Shown here in pieces: positions 8,360-15,841 of a stretch of DNA of 44,496 nt. Origin of the DNA: Paraburkholderia graminis C4D1M. GTDB taxonomy: Bacteria > Pseudomonadota > Gammaproteobacteria > Burkholderiales > Burkholderiaceae. The notes under the pieces were generated by a model that saw nothing but the letters and a program-made list of their open reading frames with translations, ran no database searches and had not been told where the DNA came from. The stretch is from NCBI RefSeq assembly GCF_000172415.1, contig NZ_ABLD01000035.1, forward strand, positions 1 to 44,496, given 5' to 3'. Position 1 is the stretch's first letter. Every line of letters starts with the position of its first letter. The position numbers were made by a program, and so were the translations under genes.

Positions 8360-9250
8360 TTAGCGTTCCAGCAGTGACTGGAAATGCGTATAGACGCGCT
8401 CGGCATCCGGTTCGAGCCCGGTGAAAATACGCATCGCGTCGACTGCCTGGTACACCGCCATGCCGCCGCCCGACAACGTGCGGCAGCCGAGCGCTTCCGC
8501 GGCCTGGAGCAGCGCGGTGCGAATCGGGAAGTAGACGATGTCCGCGACCCACAAGTCGCGATGCAGCAATTCGGCGGGCAACGGCAGGCCAGGCAGCTTC
8601 GCCATGCCGGTGGGCGTCGCGTGAATCAGGCCGTTGGCGGCGGCGAGCGTCTCGCCGAGCGAGCTGCCGGCAGTGACCGTGCGATCGGCGAAGCGCTTCT
8701 GCAATTCGGCGGCAAGCGATTCGGCGCGCGCGGGATCGACGTCGAACAGCGTGAGCGTTTGCGCGCCCATTGCGAGCGCCGCATGCGCGACGGCCGCGCC
8801 TGCGCCGCCTGCACCGAGTTGCACGACGCGTTCGAGCGACACGTCAGGCAAGCCGCGTTGAAAAGCGCGCGCAAAGCCGGACCAGTCCGTGTTGTGGCCG
8901 ATGCGTTTGCCGTCCTTGAAAAGCACAGTGTTCACGGCGCCGAGCGCGCGCGCATCGTCGGACAATTCGTCGAGCAGCGGAATCACCGCCTGCTTGCACG
9001 GATACGTGATGTTCAGGCCGTTGTAGCCCATGCGTTCGGCGGCAATCAGCAGATCGGGCAGCGCCGAAATGTCCAGCTTCAACGCTTCGAGGTCGATGCG
9101 GCGATACACGTAATGCAAGCCGAGCTTGCTGCCTTCCTCCTCGTGCATGGCGGGGCTCAGCGAGCCGCTGATCCCCGCGCCGATTAATCCGACCAGATAT
9201 GAATTGGCGCTGGCCTGCGCGTTCGTTTGTGCATTCATTGGCGTAGTCAT
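8360..9250 (-). CDS. Shikimate/quinate dehydrogenase, catabolic NAD-type
   Basis: AroE-fold oxidoreductase of 296 residues that would oxidise shikimate (or quinate) to the 3-dehydro compound. The substrate site shows SGSLSPAMHEEEG at 28-40, like the catabolic QsuD/YdiB-type enzymes rather than biosynthetic AroE. Catalytic Lys is K86 (ITYPCK) and Asp is D122 (NTDWSGF). The nucleotide site is GAGGAGAAV at 146-154. After strand 2 it reads LFDVD with Asp at 170, where NADP enzymes carry an Asn-Arg-Thr basic patch; this favours NAD and therefore a catabolic direction. Its start overlaps the aroQ stop by 4 bases (ATGA), indicating translational coupling. About 10 extra N-terminal residues precede the domain. 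Confidence 0.88.
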   Translation of the reverse strand: MTTPMNAQTNAQASANSYLVGLIGAGISGSLSPAMHEEEGSKLGLHYVYRRIDLEALKLDISALPDLLIAAERMGYNGLNITYPCKQAVIPLLDELSDDARALGAVNTVLFKDGKRIGHNTDWSGFARAFQRGLPDVSLERVVQLGAGGAGAAVAHAALAMGAQTLTLFDVDPARAESLAAELQKRFADRTVTAGSSLGETLAAANGLIHATPTGMAKLPGLPLPAELLHRDLWVADIVYFPIRTALLQAAEALGCRTLSGGGMAVYQAVDAMRIFTGLEPDAERVYTHFQSLLER

Positions 9251-9702
9251 TTCGCCGCCCTATTCTTAAGGATGGTGACCATGCGCTCGAGCGCGAGCAC
9301 ATAGCCTTGCGTGCCGCAACCGACGATGATCGCGTCCGCCACAGCCGACACATACGAGTGGTGACGGAACGCTTCGCGCCGATGCACGTTCGATATGTGT
9401 ACTTCGATGACGGGCTTTTCGATGGCGGTGAGCGCGTCGGCAATCGCGACGGACGTGTGCGTGTACGCAGCCGGATTGATGACAATGCCGTCGACCTTCG
9501 TGCGCGCAGCGTGCAGCCAGTCGATCAGTTGATGCTCGGCGTTCGACTGGCAGAAATCGATGGACAGATCGAGGCGCTCTCCCGCATCGCGGCAAAGCCG
9601 GGCGACGTCGTCGAGCGTCTCGGAACCGTAGATAGCCGGCTCGCGTGTGCCGAGCAGGTTGAGATTCGGTCCATTGAGGACCAGTACTGACGCAAAGCTC
9701 AT
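9247..9702 (-). CDS. aroQ: Type II 3-dehydroquinate dehydratase
   Basis: Dodecameric type II dehydroquinase (EC 4.2.1.10), 151 residues, the normal family length. It interconverts 3-dehydroquinate and 3-dehydroshikimate. Visible signatures are LVLNGPNLNLLGTREP (5-22), catalytic Tyr25 in IYG, NPAAYTHTSVAI (77-87) and catalytic His102 in EVHISNVHRRE. The start at 9702 has GGAG 7 bases upstream, and earlier in-frame starts would add an unconserved tail. As first gene of the minus-strand operon with a catabolic-type shikimate dehydrogenase, it is probably a degradative paralogue feeding the divergent dehydratase. A housekeeping aroQ is expected elsewhere. Confidence 0.93.
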   Translation of the reverse strand: MSFASVLVLNGPNLNLLGTREPAIYGSETLDDVARLCRDAGERLDLSIDFCQSNAEHQLIDWLHAARTKVDGIVINPAAYTHTSVAIADALTAIEKPVIEVHISNVHRREAFRHHSYVSAVADAIIVGCGTQGYVLALERMVTILKNRAAK

Positions 9703-9809
9703 AGTCGTCTCCAGCGGGTAGAACAGGAAGCGCAGAGCCGCGGGCTCGCAACGCTTCTCAACGTATGGCGAAGTGTGCGCGCATTCAGCCGTGTCCGTCA
9801 TTCGGGGTT

Positions 9810-9843
9810 TATACGAATTTGTACCATCTAGTTAGTTTGTATA
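9810..9843. promoter_or_regulatory. Candidate operator in the aroQ/quiC divergent region
   Basis: The 307-base intergenic stretch (9703-10009) holds no gene. It contains a sharp AT-rich island with imperfect palindromic arms TATACGAA (9810-9817) and TTTGTATA (9836-9843), 7 of 8 positions complementary, separated by 18 bases. Weak -10-like boxes lie on both strands here (TATAGA on plus, TATAAA on minus). The placement suits one regulator, perhaps the TetR protein, controlling both directions. Confidence 0.35.
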
Positions 9844-10009
9844 GACTGTCGGAAAATGCGCTTATTCTGGGAAATTCTGGCCTGCGTCTTGCTCACAAAG
9901 TAACGAACCAGGCCATTTGACGCATCGCAACATCGCTGCGAAGAGCCTGCGCCGTAGCCACAGCGCGCGATCGCGATAAGCCGTCTGACCGTTTTTGCAG
10001 GAGCTGTTC

Positions 10010-11893
10010 ATGCAACGTTCGATTGCCACCGTGTCGATCAGCGGCACCCTCGTCGAGAAGCTGACCGCGATCCAGGCGGCCGGCTTCGAGGGCGTCGAGA
10101 TTTTCGAAAACGATCTGCTGTATTTCGACGGTTCGCCCGCCGACGTACGGCGCATCGCCGAAGATCTGGGCCTGAAAATCATGCTGTTTCAGCCGTTCCG
10201 CGATTTCGACGGCGTGAGCGCGGAGCGTCTCGCGCGCAATCTGGATCGGGCAAAACGCAAGTTCGATGTGATGCACGAACTGGGCACGGATCGCATCCTG
10301 GTGTGCAGCAACGTGCAGCCCGACACCCTCTGCGACGATGCGCTGATGACCGACCAGCTCGGCGCGCTCGCGCAGGCGGCCGAGGCGGCCGGCGTGATCG
10401 CCGGTTACGAAGCCCTCGCGTGGGGCCGGCACGTCAAGACGTACCGGCATGCGTGGAAGCTCGTGAACGCGGTGAACCATCCCAATCTCGGACTTGTGCT
10501 CGACAGTTTTCATACGCTGTCGCTTGGCGACACCGTCGACGGCATCGCGGATATTCCAGGCGAGCGCATCGCCTTCGTGCAGATCGCCGACGCGCCGAAG
10601 CTCGCAATGGACGTGCTCGAATGGAGCCGCCACTACCGCTGCTTTCCAGGCCAGGGCGATTTCGACGTCGCGAACTTCACGGCTCAAGTCGTGAAAGCGG
10701 GCTACAAGGGCCCGCTTTCGCTGGAAATTTTCAACGACGGCTTTCGTGCCGCGCCGACCACGATCACCGCCGCGGACGGGCATCGTTCGCTGCTGTTTCT
10801 CGAGGAGCAGACGCGTGCGTTGCTGGACAGCGAGCGGCAACCGGCCGGTGAGCTCTATGAGTCGCTGGCCGCGCCCGCGCATGTCGGCTACCAGTTCCTC
10901 GAATTCGCCGTGGATCACACCACGCGCGCGCATCTCGCCGACTGGCTCGGCAAACTGCGCTTTCGCCAGGCGGGCCAGCATCGTTCGAAAGACGTGACGC
11001 TTTATCAGCATGGCGCCGCTTCGATCGTGCTGAACGCGGAGCCGGATTCGTTCGCCAATGCGTTCTTCCAGCAGCATGGTTTGTCGCTGTGCGCGTCGGC
11101 GTTTCGCGTCGACAACGCGAATCAGGCTTTCGAGCGGGCCGCCGGCTTCGGCTATGCGCCGTTTTCCGGCCAGATCGGCCCGAACGAACGCGTGCTGCCC
11201 GCGGTGCAGGCGCCGGACGGCAGCCTCAATTACTTCGTCGACGAAACGCCTGACCAGCCGACCTTGTTCGAAGCCGATTTCGTTCTGACGGACATCAACG
11301 GTCCGGCGGAAGTGGGGCCGCTCAGCCGTATCGATCACGTGTGCCTTGCCGTGCCGGCGAATTCGCTCGATACGTGGGTGCTGTTTCTGCGCACCGCGTT
11401 TGGCTTTCAGGCGGAGCCCGGCGTGCTCGTGCCCGATCCGTATGGCCTCGTGCGCAGCCGCGCGCTGCGCAGCCGCGACGGCTCGGTTCGCGTGGTGCTG
11501 AATGCGTCGGTGGATCACCATACTGCGGTCGCCGAAGCGCTGCATACCTATCATGGCTCCGGTCTGAATCATGTCGCGTTCAGCACGGGCGACATCTTCA
11601 GCGCAATTCCCGAATTCGTCGCCGATGGCTTGCCGGTGCTGCGCATTCCGCGTAATTACTACGACGATCTGGCCGCTCGCTACGCATTGCCGGACGAGAT
11701 GCTCGACGCGCTGCGCGAGCACAACATCCTGTATGACCGCGATGAGCGCGGCGGCGAATTTTTCCACGCTTATACGGAACAGCTCGATCAGCGCTTCTTC
11801 ATGGAGATCGTCGAGCGGCGCGGCGGGTATGACGGCTATGGCGCCGGCAACGCGGCGGTGCGGCTCGCAGCGCAGGCGCAGCGGCGGAGATAG
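10010..11893 (+). CDS. quiC: 3-dehydroshikimate dehydratase, fused TIM-barrel plus HPPD-like VOC protein (QuiC type)
   Basis: Converts 3-dehydroshikimate to protocatechuate, the entry to ring cleavage. It has 627 residues. The N-terminal sugar-phosphate-isomerase/AP-endonuclease-2 barrel spans about 1-275, with FEGVEIFENDLL, GYEALAWGRHVKTY, LGLVLDSFHTLSLGD and a metal-ligand-like LSLEIFND. The C-terminal part (about 285-615) has two vicinal-oxygen-chelate repeats resembling 4-hydroxyphenylpyruvate dioxygenase (EFAVDHTT, RIDHVCLAVPA, GLNHVAF, FFMEIVERRGG). Such fusions are often misnamed HPPD. The start at 10010 has GGAG 6 bases upstream; an earlier in-frame ATG at 9995 has none. It diverges from aroQ-aroE-MFS and completes the pathway. 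Confidence 0.9.
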   Translation: MQRSIATVSISGTLVEKLTAIQAAGFEGVEIFENDLLYFDGSPADVRRIAEDLGLKIMLFQPFRDFDGVSAERLARNLDRAKRKFDVMHELGTDRILVCSNVQPDTLCDDALMTDQLGALAQAAEAAGVIAGYEALAWGRHVKTYRHAWKLVNAVNHPNLGLVLDSFHTLSLGDTVDGIADIPGERIAFVQIADAPKLAMDVLEWSRHYRCFPGQGDFDVANFTAQVVKAGYKGPLSLEIFNDGFRAAPTTITAADGHRSLLFLEEQTRALLDSERQPAGELYESLAAPAHVGYQFLEFAVDHTTRAHLADWLGKLRFRQAGQHRSKDVTLYQHGAASIVLNAEPDSFANAFFQQHGLSLCASAFRVDNANQAFERAAGFGYAPFSGQIGPNERVLPAVQAPDGSLNYFVDETPDQPTLFEADFVLTDINGPAEVGPLSRIDHVCLAVPANSLDTWVLFLRTAFGFQAEPGVLVPDPYGLVRSRALRSRDGSVRVVLNASVDHHTAVAEALHTYHGSGLNHVAFSTGDIFSAIPEFVADGLPVLRIPRNYYDDLAARYALPDEMLDALREHNILYDRDERGGEFFHAYTEQLDQRFFMEIVERRGGYDGYGAGNAAVRLAAQAQRRR

Positions 11894-12169
11894 GCGGCGC
11901 TCAGCGTTGGCGTGTCGGCGGGTTGGCTTCTTCGCTTTTCGCCGCCGCTACCGGTTCGTGACTGAGCAAAGCTACGCGGCAGGCACGCGCCGTGCGGATC
12001 GGTTAGACACGGGCTCTCGCCCGATATAATGCAGCCTGATTCGCGGTCCGCGCCGCGCGGCTGCATCGCCGGTCATGTCGACGGCGGTGTCCGCAGCGTG
12101 AGCCCGAGCCCGCTCGTCGCGGGCTTGCGCCCGCACTCACCGCCCGCCGAACGAAACGCCAGGAGAGAT

Positions 12170-12502
12170 ATGAAGAAGTTTGCCGTAGTCCTGTCAGTTC
12201 CCCTTCTTTTCAGCGCTTGCGCCTACTTCCAGAAGAATCCGGACGCCGGCGAGCCGGTCACGGACACCACCACGCAGCGCTCGGTCAACGACGTCATCGC
12301 TTGCCTCACGCAACTCGCGACGAACCACAACGCCGCTTTCAAATCCACGTCGATCCCGCAAGGCCAGATGCTCGACTTCGGCGATTCGAACATCGTCAAG
12401 GTGCGCAGCGACAATGGTGCGACAACGTACCGCTTCTACGCGGGCAAGCGCCACGTCAATAATCTGTGGATCGAAACCGCGGGGAAAACCTGCGCGCCGT
12501 AA
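12170..12502 (+). CDS. Small predicted lipoprotein of unknown function
   Basis: 110 residues. A short basic start and hydrophobic stretch lead to a lipobox-like LFSAC with Cys17 as the acylated residue. The mature part is a small domain with two further Cys (ACLTQ and the C-terminal KTCAP) and a Lys/Arg-rich centre. AGGAGAG lies directly before the ATG. No family is recognised; the segment after the Cys is polar and probably periplasmic. It sits alone on the plus strand between quiC and the small winged-helix-like gene. The preceding 276 bases (11894-12169) show only GC-rich inverted repeats and no gene. Confidence 0.8.
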   Translation: MKKFAVVLSVPLLFSACAYFQKNPDAGEPVTDTTTQRSVNDVIACLTQLATNHNAAFKSTSIPQGQMLDFGDSNIVKVRSDNGATTYRFYAGKRHVNNLWIETAGKTCAP

Positions 12503-12667
12503 GTCACGCAAGCACAGCAGAAAGCAATCGAAAGCCCGGCCGTTAAGGGTTGGTAAGCTGCGCCGCTGCCATCTTCGTGTCACGGTGTTACAGGACAATG
12601 GTTCTTAAGAACCGTTTAAGACTTCGTCCCCATCATGCCTCGGACACTACCGCACGAGGTGCGCACC

Positions 12668-12928
12668 ATGAACCAGCCCGAACAAAATACCAACGACAAC
12701 CCGCCGCCGGCGAAGCGCCCCACCATCCTGCGCCGCCTGCTGAGCCATCACGAACTGGCGACGCTGCTGCTCCTGCTGCACGCGCCGATCGACGCGTCCG
12801 CGAAACCCGAGATTCCGCAACTGCACGAAGCCGGTCTGATCGAAACGATTTCGAACGATGCCGGCGGCTCGCGCATCCGTTTGACGTCCGAGGGCAATGC
12901 CGTGCTGCGCGGACTCGGTGTTAAGTAA
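12668..12928 (+). CDS. Small winged-helix-like protein of unknown function
   Basis: 86 residues. The first 25 are polar and Pro/Asn-rich. The rest (HELATLLLLLHAPIDASAKPEIPQLHEAG followed by LIETISNDAGGSRIRLTSEGNAVLRGLGVK) has the look of a winged helix: a helix, a recognition-like helix and a beta wing ending in the LTxxG form common in MarR/PadR-like domains. GAGGTG lies 9 bases before the chosen ATG; an earlier in-frame ATG at 12635 lacks a ribosome site. It converges on the GIY-YIG gene. DNA binding is only an inference. Confidence 0.7.
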   Translation: MNQPEQNTNDNPPPAKRPTILRRLLSHHELATLLLLLHAPIDASAKPEIPQLHEAGLIETISNDAGGSRIRLTSEGNAVLRGLGVK

Positions 12929-12959
12929 CGCTACGCCTGCACACCTGCGCTTGCCACGG

Positions 12960-13289
12960 TTACGCTTGCCACACGCCGTACCCCGCTTCACGCAGTCCAA
13001 TCGCCAATTCGACTTCCATGTCCTGTGCGCCGCGATAGGGCATCGGATTGAACACTTCGTATAACTCGGGCACGAGGCGCAAGCCGTAGTCGCGCACGTA
13101 GCGATTCGCCTGAATGCCGGCCTTGTGCCGGTCGAAGCGCAGATCGGGATCGAGCCCGGTCATCCCCACATACACGCAAGGCTTGTCGAACCGGTAGTCC
13201 GGATTCGCGCGGCGAAAGCGCGGCTCGTTCCAGACGGTGTCGTCGAGCAAGACGACGTACACGTAATAGTGATGCTTGCGGCGAACCAT
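12960..13289 (-). CDS. GIY-YIG superfamily protein
   Basis: 109 residues. The GIY-equivalent is YYVYVVLL (8-15) and the YIG-equivalent is CVYVGMT (38-44). A conserved-position Arg follows (R51 or R54 in LRFDRHKAG), and an acidic MEVE at 91-94 could supply the metal-binding Glu. It is close in size to a minimal nuclease domain, with an insert between the two strands (EPRFRRANPDYRFDK). It starts 10 bases after the AraC-type gene and may be co-transcribed with the hydroxyproline genes. Stand-alone proteins of this type have no settled role; nuclease activity is plausible but unproven. Confidence 0.75.
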   Translation of the reverse strand: MVRRKHHYYVYVVLLDDTVWNEPRFRRANPDYRFDKPCVYVGMTGLDPDLRFDRHKAGIQANRYVRDYGLRLVPELYEVFNPMPYRGAQDMEVELAIGLREAGYGVWQA

Positions 13290-13298
13290 AAGCCAGGT

Positions 13299-14066
13299 TC
13301 AGTTCCTCGACGTGCCGTGCAGCAGCATCCGGTATTCGGTCGGCGTGACGCCGACAGTCGCCTTGAATTGCCGCGTGAACGCGCTGTGATCGGTGTAGCC
13401 GCATAGCGCGGCGACGTCGGTGACCTTGTCGTTCGAGACCAGCAGCGCGGTCGCGGCATCGAGCCGCGTCTTCAGCAGAACCTGACGCGGCGTCAGATGA
13501 AACACCTTGTGAAAGTAGCGCTCGAGCTGCGCGACCGACATATCCGCCATTGCAGCCAGTTGCTTCAGGTTCAGCGGCTGCACGTAGTTTTCCTGGATGA
13601 ACTGCACGACCGTCGCGAGCCTGCTATACGCGGGATGGCTGCTCTCGTCCGCTCTCAGATCGCGTGAGATGCCGGCCAGTCCGATGATCTTGCCCGCCGC
13701 GTCGCGCAACGGCTGCTTGCTAGTCAGGCACCAGCCCGGCTGACGTCCCGGATAAAGATGCAATTCGAGCTGATCGATCATCTGATTGCCGACGTGGATC
13801 ACGCCCTCGTCCTGCGCCGTGTAGATGCGGCCGAAGCGGCGCGGAAACACGTCCTCGGCGGTCTTGCCGAGCAGCGCCGTTTTCTCCTTGAAGCCGCAGC
13901 GCGAAGCGAGCGTGCGGTTCACGAGCGCGTAACGCGCGTCGGCGTCCTTCACGAAGAAAACGACGTCGGGCAGCGCGTCGAATACGGGCTCGAGCTGCCG
14001 GAAGTGCGACAGCATGGCGGACAACGGTGCTTCGTCAGGGGGAAACTGATGAGCCAGCGTGTTCAT
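13299..14066 (-). CDS. lhpR: PAS-AraC transcriptional regulator, probable hydroxyproline activator
   Basis: 255 residues. A PAS domain spans about 25-135 (FDALPDVVFFVKDADARYALVN, with GLAGISRDL at its end). An AraC/XylS DNA-binding domain spans about 150-250, with two helix-turn-helices near 167-187 and 216-240 (VTDVAALCGYTDHSAFTRQFKATVGVTPTEYR). The start at 14066 is preferred because the PAS domain begins soon after it; upstream in-frame sequence is low-complexity. It follows lhpE by 186 bases on the same strand, and an AraC-type LhpR is known to activate hydroxyproline genes in Pseudomonas. The PAS domain suggests a small-ligand or redox input in place of the usual cupin. The symbol is by context only. 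Confidence 0.8.
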   Translation of the reverse strand: MNTLAHQFPPDEAPLSAMLSHFRQLEPVFDALPDVVFFVKDADARYALVNRTLASRCGFKEKTALLGKTAEDVFPRRFGRIYTAQDEGVIHVGNQMIDQLELHLYPGRQPGWCLTSKQPLRDAAGKIIGLAGISRDLRADESSHPAYSRLATVVQFIQENYVQPLNLKQLAAMADMSVAQLERYFHKVFHLTPRQVLLKTRLDAATALLVSNDKVTDVAALCGYTDHSAFTRQFKATVGVTPTEYRMLLHGTSRN

Positions 14067-14252
14067 CGTGCGGGTCCCGTGGGTCCGAGCCGGTTGTGAG
14101 GGCGGATGCGTGAGCGGTTTGTGAGGCTTGTGGCGCTGCGTTGTTTGCAGCCGATGCGGTTCGGTTCTGGTCGATTCACCATGCGTGCGCCGTCGATTAT
14201 AAAGCCGCCGATTCGCCGACAATATGCGCGTGCCGGCGATGATCGGCGCACG

Positions 14253-15569
14253 TCATTCGGTCTGGGGCGGATGCCCGGCCGCTGCGATCAGCGTGCCGAT
14301 TTGCGCGGGACTGAATGGCGGACGCGGCGCCGCCGATGGCCAACCGAAGTACACGTTGGCGGCGGTCCCGCAGATCTTTCCCTGGCAGGCGCCCATCCCG
14401 CAACGGGTGTGCAGCTTGGCGTCGCGCCAGTTCTGGAACGCGCGCACTTCGCCGACGCTGACGTCTTCGCAGCGGCATAGCAGGGTGTCGTCGGCGGGCG
14501 GGATGCGCGCGGCGGGCTGCAGAGCGAAGGCGGTTTCGACGCGCGCCGCGAAGCGGCGCCAGCGTTGGCGTTGTGCGTGAAGCGGGCGGAGGCGGGAGCT
14601 TGCGGTTAGTTCGGGGCTCGATCCGTCGACGCTGCTGCGTTCACCCACGCCCAACCCGGCGATTTCCCCTTCGATCGACGCCAACTCCGCGCCGCCCACT
14701 CCCGTGCACTCGCCCGCCGCGAACACGCCCTCGACCGAGGTGCGCTGCGAAGCATCGACGACGATGCCGCCTGCTTCGTCGATCGCACAGCCGAGCGCCT
14801 GCGCGAGCGTGACATTCGGCACCAGCCCAAACCCGCACGCGACACGCTCGCAATCGAGCGTCACCCTGCGCTCGCCGCGCCGGATCGTGACCTGTTGCAC
14901 GCGGTCTTCGCCGTGCGCCGCTTCGACCATGCTGCTCGTCCAGTAGCGCGTGCCGCCGAAACCGCGCGTCATTCTCACGGCCTGCCGCAGCTTCGCGGGT
15001 TCGCGTAGAAGCGAAGCGCCAAAACGCGCGACCTTTATGGCCGAAGCCTGCTCGACCACCGCGAGCACTCGCGCGCCGGCTGCGCGTGCCGTGGCCAATG
15101 CGGCGATCAGCAACGGACCGCTGCCCGCAATCACGACGCGCTCACCGCGTACCGGCATGCCGCCTTTGATCAGCGCCTGCAGCGCGCCCGCGCCGGTGAC
15201 GCCGGGCAGCGTCCAGCCGGCGAACGGCAGCAAGCGCTCACGCGCGCCCGTCGCCAGAATCAGGCGCGCGTATGTCATGCACACGCCGCCTCGTTCCGCC
15301 GATTCGACCAGCAGACCGCGCGGCGCGAGCGGCGCGATGACGCGCGTCGATGGAAAATGAGTCACGTTGCCCTGGCGGCTTAAATCGGCGAGCAGAGCGC
15401 ACAGCGGCGACTGCGGCGCCGAGCCTGGCCCCTGCCGCCAGATCTGGCCGCCGACGCGCGGATTGTCGTCGAGCAACGCGACGGTCGCGCCTTCGCGTGC
15501 CGATGCAAGCGCGGCGTGGAGACCGGCGGGGCCGGCGCCTACTACGATCACGTCGAAGTGCTGAGTCAC
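14253..15569 (-). CDS. lhpE: D-hydroxyproline dehydrogenase subunit, HcnB-like NAD(P)/FAD flavoprotein
   Basis: 438 residues. It is a subunit of the heterotrimeric membrane-associated enzyme that oxidises cis-4-hydroxy-D-proline to pyrroline-4-hydroxy-2-carboxylate. It has an N-terminal FAD Rossmann site (VIVVGAGPAGLHAALASAREG), a second nucleotide site near 150-170 (GERVVIAGSGPLL), and a C-terminal BFD-like iron-sulfur segment with C365-x-C367 and C395-x4-C400 (TRCGMGACQGKIC; C390 is an additional cysteine). The gene begins with GTG at 15569, overlapping the lhpF stop as GTGA, so the two are translationally coupled. A longer in-frame reading exists but would overlap lhpF heavily. It resembles hydrogen-cyanide synthase and octopine/nopaline oxidase subunits, but the neighbours fix the pathway. 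Confidence 0.88.
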   Translation of the reverse strand: MTQHFDVIVVGAGPAGLHAALASAREGATVALLDDNPRVGGQIWRQGPGSAPQSPLCALLADLSRQGNVTHFPSTRVIAPLAPRGLLVESAERGGVCMTYARLILATGARERLLPFAGWTLPGVTGAGALQALIKGGMPVRGERVVIAGSGPLLIAALATARAAGARVLAVVEQASAIKVARFGASLLREPAKLRQAVRMTRGFGGTRYWTSSMVEAAHGEDRVQQVTIRRGERRVTLDCERVACGFGLVPNVTLAQALGCAIDEAGGIVVDASQRTSVEGVFAAGECTGVGGAELASIEGEIAGLGVGERSSVDGSSPELTASSRLRPLHAQRQRWRRFAARVETAFALQPAARIPPADDTLLCRCEDVSVGEVRAFQNWRDAKLHTRCGMGACQGKICGTAANVYFGWPSAAPRPPFSPAQIGTLIAAAGHPPQTE

Positions 15570-15841
15570 GGTGCGTTCACCTTCTGCGTATGCACGACTT
15601 GCCCATCGCGGCACAACGTCTGGCACGCAAGCACATGCGCGCGTCCATCTACCGTTACGCGGCATTCCTGACAGACACCCATCCCGCAGAGAACAGCGCG
15701 CGGCTCGCCGCGCATGGACACCCGCGTGCCGCTCGCGCAACCGCCAACCACCAGCGCCGCCGCCACAGTCGTCCCAGCATCGACCTCGACAGCCACTCCG
15801 TCGATCATCACCCGAACCCGCGCCTCGCCACTCTTACTCAT
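15566..15841 (-). CDS. lhpF: D-hydroxyproline dehydrogenase small [2Fe-2S] subunit (HcnA-like)
   Basis: 91 residues. A ferredoxin-like electron-transfer subunit. Cluster ligands are C52, C57, C60 and C73 (LCGMGVCQECRVTVDG, then ACQTLC), in the pattern of HcnA and SoxX-type small subunits. The ATG at 15841 lies inside the end of lhpB: their reading frames overlap by 8 bases, and lhpF overlaps lhpE by 4. This tight packing supports a stoichiometric complex of LhpB, LhpF and LhpE. Confidence 0.88.
   Translation of the reverse strand: MSKSGEARVRVMIDGVAVEVDAGTTVAAALVVGGCASGTRVSMRGEPRAVLCGMGVCQECRVTVDGRAHVLACQTLCRDGQVVHTQKVNAP

Noticed and set aside
9893..11767. A 624-codon open frame antisense to quiC
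   Set aside because: It mirrors a clear quiC coding sequence; GC3 bias keeps the opposite frame open, and its product is Arg/His-rich without domains.
10010..11893. Naming the gene 4-hydroxyphenylpyruvate dioxygenase because of its C-terminal half
   Set aside because: The N-terminal TIM barrel and the aroQ/aroE context fit the fused dehydroshikimate dehydratase; HPPD alone would be about 360 residues without the barrel.
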